From positions 124,001 to 188,000 of the forward strand of contig JBMNMP010000003.1 of the NCBI GenBank assembly GCA_050953405.1: 64,000 nt of DNA. Reading direction: 5' to 3'. Numbering within the stretch: position 1 is the stretch's first letter; every line of letters begins with the position of its first letter. The notes beneath the pieces are model-generated. The model did not search any database and was not told the DNA's origin. It saw only the letters and a program-made list of their open reading frames with translations. This document shows positions 58,729 to 64,000 of this stretch, in pieces. The stretch comes from RUG100 sp050953405 (GTDB taxonomy: Bacteria > Bacillota > Clostridia > Peptostreptococcales > Anaerovoracaceae). The position numbers and the translations under genes are program-made.

Positions 58729-59988
58729 ATGACTGAGGAAAAGAAATTATCGCTGGCCCAGCGCATGGGCATCACGCGCACGACGGAGCGTCCGCGCGAG
58801 CAGTCGGATATACAGCTGCGCGAGGACAGGATCGGCAGATATTTTCGCAAATACCTCGACAAATTTGTATTTGTCGAGTTGTCGGATGCTTATCTCGAAA
58901 AGTCCAAGGTCAGGGATATCATGAAGGGCGTCCCTATTCCGCTGCGCAAAAGAGATCTCAAGAGCTTTGACGGCGGCAGCGGCATCGAACCGACGGTCAT
59001 CGCCGAGAACATCGCCTGGGTCATGGGATGTGACCCGCATTTCAAGTACAATAAGGCGTATGTGGAGTATCTGCTGAAGATCTTCAATCCGAAGATATAT
59101 GAAGGTATGCTGCGTGAGGGCAGGGATGCTGCAGAACGTGAGGACTACGACAACGCCTGCATACACTTCCGCGCCAGCCTGTGCATGAAGTACGACTATC
59201 TCCACGGAATGTATTCGTATGCAAGGGTCTGCCGTGCTATGTACCTGGCCAGTGAGGATACCGAGTATGTGGGACGTTTCAAGGCGGAAGCTCTAGACTG
59301 GTTTGAACTGCTGACAGAGACGCATCCGAGATTTGCACAGGGCTATTACTACCTGGGCTATGCTTATCTGAACATCGGCCTCTATGCCAAGGCGCAGATA
59401 GCATGGAAGTGGTTCCTCTCCTTTTCACACAACGGCAAGGACAGGCGTGAGATCACCAAGCGTATGAAGCAGATCGAGGATCCGGTCACTATCGAGGCGG
59501 GCTGCAACGAGATCGCATCGGGCAGATTCGAGGAGGGCGTGAAGACTCTGGAGCCCTATCTCTCCAGCAGATTCAACACCTGGTGGCCGCTCCACTATTA
59601 TCTGGGAGTCGGCTATGCGAATACCAGCAGGATACCGGATGCGGTGGCCCGCTTTCGCCACACTCTGACGCTGAACGCTTCACATATCCAGACGATGCAG
59701 GAACTGCTGGCTATTTATCGCGCTCAGAATGACAAAGAAAACATCAAAAAGTATGAGAGCAAGATCAAGATGGTGGAAGAGGGTCTGGCAGAGGAGGAGC
59801 GCGAGGCTGCCAGGAAGGCCGAAAAGACTGCCCGCAAAAGGCCGCTGAAGAACACCAGCAGCCGAAAGACGGCAAAAAGCAACGAAAATCAAGCTGCGCG
59901 CGGGAAGAGTTCCGGAGCCGCTGATGACGAAAGCGGAAAAGATGACGGATCAAAACGTACGAAGTCCGGCATCAAACGTCTCCACTGA
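58729..59988 (+). CDS. Tetratricopeptide-repeat protein of unknown function
   Basis: The 419-residue protein contains TPR-like helices: KFKAEALDWFELLTETHPRFAQGYYYLGYAYLNIG-type repeats lie from about 140 to 340, with signature pieces AQGYYYLGYAYLNIG and YYLGVGYANTSRIPDAV. The N-terminal 110 residues (for example DIMKGVPIPLRKRDLKSF and IAENIAWVMGCDPHFKYN) form a separate conserved-looking region I do not recognise. The last 70 residues are a Lys/Arg/Ser-rich disordered tail. No signal peptide is present, so it is probably cytoplasmic. ATG 58729 follows AAGGGGG; the frame back to 58687 overlaps the radical SAM gene. Function unknown. Confidence 0.65.
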   Translation: MTEEKKLSLAQRMGITRTTERPREQSDIQLREDRIGRYFRKYLDKFVFVELSDAYLEKSKVRDIMKGVPIPLRKRDLKSFDGGSGIEPTVIAENIAWVMGCDPHFKYNKAYVEYLLKIFNPKIYEGMLREGRDAAEREDYDNACIHFRASLCMKYDYLHGMYSYARVCRAMYLASEDTEYVGRFKAEALDWFELLTETHPRFAQGYYYLGYAYLNIGLYAKAQIAWKWFLSFSHNGKDRREITKRMKQIEDPVTIEAGCNEIASGRFEEGVKTLEPYLSSRFNTWWPLHYYLGVGYANTSRIPDAVARFRHTLTLNASHIQTMQELLAIYRAQNDKENIKKYESKIKMVEEGLAEEEREAARKAEKTARKRPLKNTSSRKTAKSNENQAARGKSSGAADDESGKDDGSKRTKSGIKRLH

Positions 59989-60027
59989 GTATGCAAAAAA
60001 AAACATGGTTTGAAAGCGATTATCAGG

Positions 60028-60056
60028 TTGACTAATATGGCGGCCTATTGTATAAT
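60028..60056 (+). promoter_or_regulatory. Promoter of the tRNA operon
   Basis: TTGACT (60028-60033) and a perfect TATAAT (60051-60056) are 17 bases apart, 42 bases upstream of the first tRNA. Confidence 0.8.
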
Positions 60057-60098
60057 TTTACTTGTCGCGAATCGGGAAACCGATTAAAGATAAGGCAT

Positions 60099-60173
60099 TC
60101 CGAGGTAGCTCAATGGTGGAGCAACCGGCTGTTAACCGGTAGGCTGTGGGTTCGAGCCCCACCCTCGGAGCCA
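60099..60173 (+). tRNA. tRNA-Asn (GTT)
   Basis: Acceptor stem TCCGAGG (60099-60105) pairs with CCTCGGA (60163-60169), discriminator G, encoded CCA at 60171-60173. The anticodon stem ACCGG/CCGGT encloses loop CTGTTAA with anticodon GTT at 60131-60133. GGTTCGAGCCCC gives a standard T arm. Confidence 0.97.
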
Positions 60174-60198
60174 TTTTTAAAAGCGAAGCTATCGGTCC

Positions 60199-60287
60199 GC
60201 CGGCGTGGCGGAATTGGCAGACGCACGGGACTTAAAATCCCGCGGTCAGTGATGACTGTACCGGTTCGACCCCGGTCGCCGGCACCA
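60199..60287 (+). tRNA. tRNA-Leu (TAA)
   Basis: Acceptor GCCGGCG (60199-60205) pairs with CGCCGGC (60277-60283), discriminator A, encoded CCA. Anticodon TAA at 60233-60235 lies in loop CTTAAAA closed by CGGGA/TCCCG. A long variable arm (GGTCAGTGATGACT region) marks a class II tRNA. Confidence 0.97.
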
Positions 60288-60304
60288 ATAATTGAATATA
60301 ACAT

Positions 60305-60380
<76 letters not shown>

Positions 60381-60385
60381 GAAAG

Positions 60386-60430
60386 AAAAGCCTTGAAAAC
60401 GCTGAGACTGCAACGTTCCAAGGCTTTTTT
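60386..60430 (+). terminator. Terminator of the tRNA operon
   Basis: AAAAGCCTTG (60386-60395) pairs with CAAGGCTTTT (60419-60428), with inner AACG/CGTT pairs, followed by more T. It ends the tRNA transcript just before the integrase stop codon. Confidence 0.8.
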
Positions 60431-60461
60431 CATGTGGAAATTTAGACTTCCATTATTTTAC

Positions 60462-61577
60462 TTATGTGGCGTTTTGATGCGTTTTGGGGTACTTTGATGT
60501 GGCACCCGGTGTGGCACCCTGTGGCACCCTTTGAGATCCGAGATCGGACAATTCGGAAGCCACATCCGACAGATCGTCGTTGTTAAGATTTGTGTAAATA
60601 TTAGCTGTCATTTTTATATCAGTATGACCCATCAGTTTTTGAGCAACTCGAATATCAATGCCACGCCTGGCCAACTCTGTGCAATATTCATGTCGCAAAC
60701 AATACGGCACAAGATCAGGAGCAAGCGGAAAAGGCGGGATTAGAGCATTGCGGTACATCTTGCAACCCATGGAAATATTGATCTGCCTGCAATAACTCTT
60801 CCAGATGCGCCTGCGCTGCCGTGGATCAATCCTGTGACCAGATGACGTGCAGGCAATATAATCATATCCGGGTATGTCTTTAATCAGCTTAAAGAGCATG
60901 TCAGGCAAAGGGACTTCTCTATCGGCCGCAGCCGTTTTTGTCCCCCGTATATGTAAAAAATGGGCCCCATTTTTAGTGAGAATATCGCGCCCCTGGCATT
61001 CTGCCGCCTCTTCAGGGCGGCATCCGCACAGCAGCATTAAAAGAAATAAATAAAAACGCCGGTCGGTGATTCCGACCTGCAAGAAATAGGTTCTTTCGGA
61101 AGACGTAAGCGCACGGCGGTGTTGTTTTTTCCTGGTTAGAGGTTTAACCAAATCAGCCGTTGGGTCTGAGATGATCAAATTATTGCTGTAGGCGTGGCTA
61201 AAAAGAAATTTCAAAGCGTGATATACTTCCCCCACCTGTGTAGGGCTTTTCCCTGTTTGTAAATTCATCACGCGCTGGCAGTGTATAGGCTTAATTCTTT
61301 TTATTGGCATACTACCGATCTCAGAAAGAATGGATGACTTCATCCTCTGCTCAAATTTTTCTCTTGTGATTTCGGCTTGATTGGTCTTGTAAGTTTCAAT
61401 GCACTTTTCCGCCCATTCGGAGAGCAACATATCGCCGCTGACAACATTCCGCGCCGTCTTGAGGCATTCCAGCTTTTTTGCCTTCTTTTCCCCCAGCTTA
61501 ATAAGACTGTCCGCCCGGACTTCATATCGCCTGCCATCGTAGGTGAATGTGGTTCGGTATTTATATTTTTTTGGCAT
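60462..61577 (-). CDS. int: Tyrosine recombinase / phage integrase
   Basis: Site-specific recombinase of 371 residues. An Arm-binding-like N-terminal region (about 1-50) and a core-binding SAM-like domain (about 50-140) precede the catalytic domain. Catalytic residues are R187 in CGCRPEEAAE, K214 in RGTKT, the Y292/R295-H296 group in PYCLRHEYCTEL (Tyr in place of the usual first His, common in such integrases), H318 in MGHTD and the nucleophile Y328 in NIYTNL. The set is complete, so the enzyme may be active. It lies between tRNA-fMet and the repressor remnant. The C-terminal tail (QGATPGATSKYP) is low complexity. Confidence 0.93.
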   Translation of the reverse strand: MPKKYKYRTTFTYDGRRYEVRADSLIKLGEKKAKKLECLKTARNVVSGDMLLSEWAEKCIETYKTNQAEITREKFEQRMKSSILSEIGSMPIKRIKPIHCQRVMNLQTGKSPTQVGEVYHALKFLFSHAYSNNLIISDPTADLVKPLTRKKQHRRALTSSERTYFLQVGITDRRFYLFLLMLLCGCRPEEAAECQGRDILTKNGAHFLHIRGTKTAAADREVPLPDMLFKLIKDIPGYDYIACTSSGHRIDPRQRRRIWKSYCRQINISMGCKMYRNALIPPFPLAPDLVPYCLRHEYCTELARRGIDIRVAQKLMGHTDIKMTANIYTNLNNDDLSDVASELSDLGSQRVPQGATPGATSKYPKTHQNAT

Positions 61578-61595
61578 GATATCACCTCATTTAAG

Positions 61596-61699
61596 TTTCA
61601 CACGATTAGCTCACGATTATTTTTGATTATGTTGGCTGTTTTAAGCCATTTGTATTAATTAAAAAGTTTGATTTCACACGATTAGCTCACGATTATTTT
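61596..61699. repeat. Two direct repeats, each with a duplicated 8-base iteron, upstream of int
   Basis: A 28-base sequence occurs perfectly at 61596-61623 and 61672-61699, 76 bases apart. Each copy contains CACGATTA twice with an 11-base period (61601 and 61612; 61677 and 61688), so four iterons lie on the same helical face within each pair. They sit 19-122 bases upstream of the integrase start, suiting a regulator or directionality-factor binding site. Confidence 0.75.
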
Positions 61700-61761
61700 G
61701 ATTCCTCTGTTTCTAAACCCTCTCGGCCCCGCCAAGCACACGGCCGACGCATTGCACTACG

Positions 61762-62259
61762 TTAGAACTTCGCCCTAAGTTCGATTACTCTACCTAAAAT
61801 TGTAACAGGCAGGCTCGCAATCTCACTTTGTGTGTAAAAGTCCGGTGTGTACTTAATGTTGGTAGGCGCAAGTGATATCATGCCGCCATTATGCTTTTTC
61901 AGCATACGCATAATGGCATCGTCGGAATTGACCATCGCGATCACAATGTCGCCGCTGTCACAGTCTGGCTGTTTTCTTACGATTACTACATCACCGTCGC
62001 AGAAACGTGGCTCCATACAGTCGCCCTGAACCTGCAATGCTATTATTTCACCGCTTTGCGCCATCTCCGGCGTGATTTCTTCCCAGTCTATGATTTCTTC
62101 GACTGCTTCCATCGGCCGCCCGGCGTGAACCATACCGACCACTGGTATGCGGGGGTACTTTCGTTTCTTTTTTGGCTCGGGCGAGTCAGAGTTGCATTCA
62201 TCTATCAAGTCTGTTTTATTGACTTCAAAATAATCGGCTAATTTCTGAATTTTTCCCAT
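61762..62259 (-). pseudogene. S24/LexA-like phage repressor lacking its DNA-binding domain and catalytic dyad
   Basis: The 165-residue product begins GKIQKLADYFEVNKTDL, the final helix of a Cro/C1 helix-turn-helix; the first 50 or so residues are missing, with a stop (62287-62289) a few codons upstream of the ATG. The C-terminal peptidase S24 domain is complete in length. The cleavage site A46-G47 (VHAGRP) is present, but the nucleophile Ser of GDSMEP is Cys81 (QGDCMEP) and the Lys of the ATVK-type motif is Arg118 (DAIMRML). Such a protein should neither bind operators nor self-cleave normally. Upstream on the other strand is an unrelated toxin-like gene, so the break point lies at about 62260-62295. 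Confidence 0.75.
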
Positions 62260-62267
62260 TCTAGGAA

Positions 62268-62594
62268 GTGCAATACCCCTTGGGGTTTACGTCGAATAAT
62301 CTAAAAGAGCATTTCGGGTCGAATGGAAGGCATACCAAAGAATATCCGGGATGGACCGCCGAAAAATACGAGAATGAGGCATTAAAATTAGTGCAAAGCC
62401 GCACAACGGATGATATAATAGGGTATAAAACAATATACGGTGCGGTTGTAAGATACAGGAAAAGCACAAACGACCTTGTAGTAGGTTACCCTAATGGCGG
62501 AATTGCAACGATGTTCAAACCAAAAGGCAACGCCAAAAAAGGGTATAGATATGTGTTAAGGAAAATGAAGAAAGAAGGGATCATTCATGATTAA
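62268..62594 (+). CDS. Orphan toxin-like domain (MuF/polymorphic-toxin C-terminal type)
   Basis: The 108-residue frame resembles small toxin domains found at the C-terminus of MuF-type minor head proteins and other polymorphic toxins: LKEHF near the start, EKYENEALKLV, GAVVRYRKSTND and TMFKPKGN near the end. Such domains are normally preceded by a delivery domain; here nothing precedes it. The GTG at 62268 has AGGA immediately next to it, too close to be a good ribosome site, so the gene may be a cut-off 3' end. It overlaps the CPCC gene by 8 bases, the layout of toxin-immunity pairs. Identity rests on pattern recall and is tentative. Confidence 0.45.
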   Translation: MQYPLGFTSNNLKEHFGSNGRHTKEYPGWTAEKYENEALKLVQSRTTDDIIGYKTIYGAVVRYRKSTNDLVVGYPNGGIATMFKPKGNAKKGYRYVLRKMKKEGIIHD

Positions 62595-62772
62595 ATGCCC
62601 CGTGTGTGGAAAATATGAATTTGAGAACATTGATGACTATCGCGTTTGCCCTATTTGTAATTGGGAGAATGAAGAGTATCAGAGGCGATACCCGGATGAA
62701 GACGGGGGCGCCAATCGAATGAGCCTTAATCAGGCACGTGAGGCTTGGAAGAAAGGTGAAAAAGTTATTTAA
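62587..62772 (+). CDS. CPCC-type cysteine-rich zinc-ribbon protein (possible immunity protein)
   Basis: The 61-residue protein has two Cys pairs, CPVCGKYEF and CPICNWENEE, and ends with GANRMSLNQAREAWKKGEKVI. This matches the Cys_rich_CPCC family, in which GxNxxSLxxA follows the ribbon. Members often sit beside polymorphic toxin genes. The ATG overlaps the stop of the toxin-like gene and GAAGGG lies upstream. A terminator follows directly, so the two genes form a self-contained module. An immunity role is inferred from the position. Confidence 0.6.
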   Translation: MIKCPVCGKYEFENIDDYRVCPICNWENEEYQRRYPDEDGGANRMSLNQAREAWKKGEKVI

Positions 62773-62774
62773 CT

Positions 62775-62803
62775 AAAGCACGACGCACAGCGCGTGCTTT
62801 TTT
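62775..62803 (+). terminator. Terminator after the CPCC gene
   Basis: AAAGCACG (62775-62782) pairs with CGTGCTTT (62793-62800) around a 10-base loop, and six T run through 62798-62803. Confidence 0.8.
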
Positions 62804-62819
62804 AGTAGGAGGAACGGGA

Positions 62820-63038
62820 ATGAAAGAGAACAGAGAAACGATATATGAATCTTCCATACAAAAGTTGATACAGCAGGTGAGGGATGTAGGGGGATATCTT
62901 CAGGAGCATGCGGACGAGATCGTATACCGTGGGCCATATCTGGAAGATGGCGCGTTGAAAATCATCGCAAGGTTCAATTACGGGAAGGTTCCGATTCTTG
63001 AGATAGGATATAATGTTGTTGTATTGAAACACAAATAA
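62820..63038 (+). CDS. Small protein of unknown function
   Basis: A 72-residue frame starts at ATG 62820 after TAGGAGGA with about 7 bases of spacing. The sequence (ENRETIYESSIQKLIQQV, then DGALKIIARFNYGKVPILE) has an amphipathic N-terminal helix and beta strands near the end. No family is recognised, and there is no signal peptide or Cys. Position between the toxin-like module and the terminase fragment suggests a phage origin. Confidence 0.55.
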   Translation: MKENRETIYESSIQKLIQQVRDVGGYLQEHADEIVYRGPYLEDGALKIIARFNYGKVPILEIGYNVVVLKHK

Positions 63039-63107
63039 CGCAGAAATGGGATGATATCATGAAATATATTAGAGCACCGGTAAAGCATAAGGACTAAAGG
63101 AGGGGCA

Positions 63108-63941
63108 ATGGCAGATCGAATCGGACGCCAGACCCCTACGGAGAGTTTTGTTTTACCATATCAAAAGACAGACGGCGCCGAGGCAATCGAAAGCTACGAG
63201 AAATCCGGGCGCACCGCAATGGACTGGCAGAAACTTCTTGTCTACGACATGCTGGCGAAAGAGGATGATAACCAGTGGACGCATATGAAATACGGGATCG
63301 CCGTCCCAAGGCAGAACGGCAAGAATGAAGCTGTCGCAATTCGCGAGATGTACGGGCTGCTGCACGGAGAGAAAATTCTACATACCGCGCACCGTACCGA
63401 TACATCACATACCGCATGGGAACGGCTGCTCGAGATCCTGTCGGATGCCGGGCTTGTAAAGCCTGACAAGAAGGACAAAGGCCTGTATCGGGCGTTTGGA
63501 AAAGAACACCAGACGGTTGACAGCAACAATTATTCGACATCAAAAAACATCATAACATCTTTGGATGCATATTCGGATCAATATAATCTGATTTGCAAAG
63601 TGGATATGTATTATAAGGATAAACAGCGTATTGTCGAACGAAAGAAAAAAATTAAAAGGATTTACGATGGCTATGTGTTCCAATTATATGCACAGTACTT
63701 CTGCCTCACGGAGATGGGATATCCTGTAACTAGTTTGCAGCTTTACAGTATGGATGATAACAAGAAGTATGATGTGAAGCTGCCGGAAGATGACCTTCCT
63801 ATGTATGAAAAATTCACAGGTACTATTCAGGCAATACTGCATTTCAATCTGGAAGAATTTGTACAGACTAATGTTGAGAAATGCCGTCACTGTATATATG
63901 AACCAGCATGTGACAGAGCGGATATAAAGGAAAAGGAGTAG
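63108..63941 (+). CDS. Chimeric ORF: terminase large subunit N-terminus joined to Cas4 C-terminus
   Basis: Residues 1 to about 133 are the start of a phage terminase large subunit: FVLPYQKTDGAEAIESYEKSG-type opening, the ATPase segment GIAVPRQNGKNEAVAIREMY and ILHTAHRTDTSHTAWERLLE. From about residue 134 the sequence becomes a Cas4-type PD-(D/E)XK nuclease: YSTSKNIITSLDAYSDQYN, D166 in KVDMY, E177 and K179 in VERKKKIKRIYDGY, Q192 to Y197 in FQLYAQYF, and cysteines C259, C262 and C268. The N-terminal Cas4 part, with the fourth Fe-S cysteine, is absent. Base composition turns AT-rich at about 63500. The start is supported by AAAGGAGG. It may be a real fusion, a deletion scar or a misassembly. 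Confidence 0.75.
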   Translation: MADRIGRQTPTESFVLPYQKTDGAEAIESYEKSGRTAMDWQKLLVYDMLAKEDDNQWTHMKYGIAVPRQNGKNEAVAIREMYGLLHGEKILHTAHRTDTSHTAWERLLEILSDAGLVKPDKKDKGLYRAFGKEHQTVDSNNYSTSKNIITSLDAYSDQYNLICKVDMYYKDKQRIVERKKKIKRIYDGYVFQLYAQYFCLTEMGYPVTSLQLYSMDDNKKYDVKLPEDDLPMYEKFTGTIQAILHFNLEEFVQTNVEKCRHCIYEPACDRADIKEKE

Positions 63942-63945
63942 TCAT

Positions 63946-64000
63946 ATGCTCAGTTTGCCAGAAATTAAGAAAAAGCAAATAGTGTTTGTGTTTGCATATG
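63946..64000 (+). CDS. cas1: Probable CRISPR-associated Cas1, N-terminal 18 codons only
   Basis: ATG 63946 follows AAAAGGAG and lies 4 bases after the Cas4-like stop. The 18 codons before the window edge read MLSLPEIKKKQIVFVFAY, which resembles the start of Cas1 proteins from class 2 (type V-A-like) loci, where cas4, cas1 and cas2 are consecutive. The assignment uses a short match plus gene order, so type is uncertain. The rest of the gene, any cas2 and the repeat array would lie to the right of the window. Confidence 0.6.
   Translation, partial: MLSLPEIKKKQIVFVFAY

Larger units (their letters stand above)
60381..63500. mobile_element. Prophage-like remnant at tRNA-fMet (left end)
   Basis: Integrase, phage-type repressor remnant, an orphan toxin-like domain with a CPCC neighbour, a small unknown gene and the N-terminal part of a terminase large subunit lie in 3 kb. 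A complete prophage needs tens of kilobases between repressor and terminase, so most of it is missing. The right boundary given is the point where terminase sequence changes to Cas4 sequence; whether the element continues beyond it is unknown. Confidence 0.5.

Noticed and set aside
63059..63097. A 12-codon frame starting MKYIRAPVKHKD before the terminase-Cas4 ORF
   Set aside because: Too short and without a good ribosome site; it may be a relic, but nothing supports calling it a gene.
62595..64000. A CRISPR array near the cas-like genes
   Set aside because: I found no set of regularly spaced repeats in this interval; any array would be beyond the right edge.

Overview
The window looks like a chromosomal segment of an anaerobic, Gram-positive-type bacterium (Bacillota, class Clostridia; a lineage such as Anaerovoracaceae is only a guess). 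The signs are the plsX-rnc-smc-ftsY order, a full dcw cell-wall cluster headed by mraZ, DivIB- and ZapA-type division proteins, a pyruvate:ferredoxin oxidoreductase, an Ech-type membrane [NiFe] hydrogenase, strong AGGAGG ribosome binding sites, sigma-A-like promoters and Rho-independent terminators. The left edge cuts plsX; the right edge cuts what looks like cas1.

Layout. 1-9.8 kb: a tightly packed housekeeping operon (plsX, rnc, smc, ftsY, der, plsY, gpsA, miaB). 9.8-15.3 kb: a promoter with an overlapping dyad, then a complete echABCDEF-type hydrogenase operon and terminator. 15.4-24.1 kb: a visibly more AT-rich island with archaeal-type GAPDH and PGK, a LarA-family racemase, a malic enzyme, and then a hydrolase group in which three of four genes are damaged (a frameshifted metallo-beta-lactamase-fold hydrolase, a truncated cyclase and a phosphotriesterase with an in-frame TAA). 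24.2-30.4 kb: a secreted C-type-lectin-like protein, PFOR and a TetR regulator. 30.4-36.4 kb: a candidate small RNA, deoC, an XRE/LytTR regulator pair, two CobW-family GTPases, ychF and lgt. 36.6-48.7 kb: the dcw cluster from mraZ to ftsZ, without murE, murC or ftsA. 48.7-60 kb: an rRNA methyltransferase, pheST, zapA, mutS2, argS, a radical SAM protein and a TPR protein. 60.0-60.4 kb: a tRNA operon (Asn, Leu, initiator Met). 60.4-64 kb: the left end of an integrated element.

How the genes fit together. Malate could be interconverted by the LarA-family enzyme, oxidatively decarboxylated to pyruvate by the malic enzyme, and oxidised by PFOR to acetyl-CoA with reduced ferredoxin. Ech would then oxidise ferredoxin, evolve H2 and export ions. 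Nickel links Ech (NiFe centre) and LarA (nickel-pincer cofactor). This chain is inferred from enzyme families and proximity.

The most unusual part is the right end. After a tyrosine integrase next to the initiator tRNA comes a repressor that has lost its helix-turn-helix and both catalytic S24 residues. It is followed by an orphan toxin-like domain overlapping a CPCC zinc-ribbon gene. Then comes a single ORF that begins as a phage terminase large subunit and ends as a Cas4 nuclease, followed at once by the first codons of a Cas1-like gene. Either a mosaic of deletions has fused a prophage remnant to a CRISPR adaptation module, or the assembly is chimeric here; the sequence alone cannot decide. 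No CRISPR array lies inside the window.
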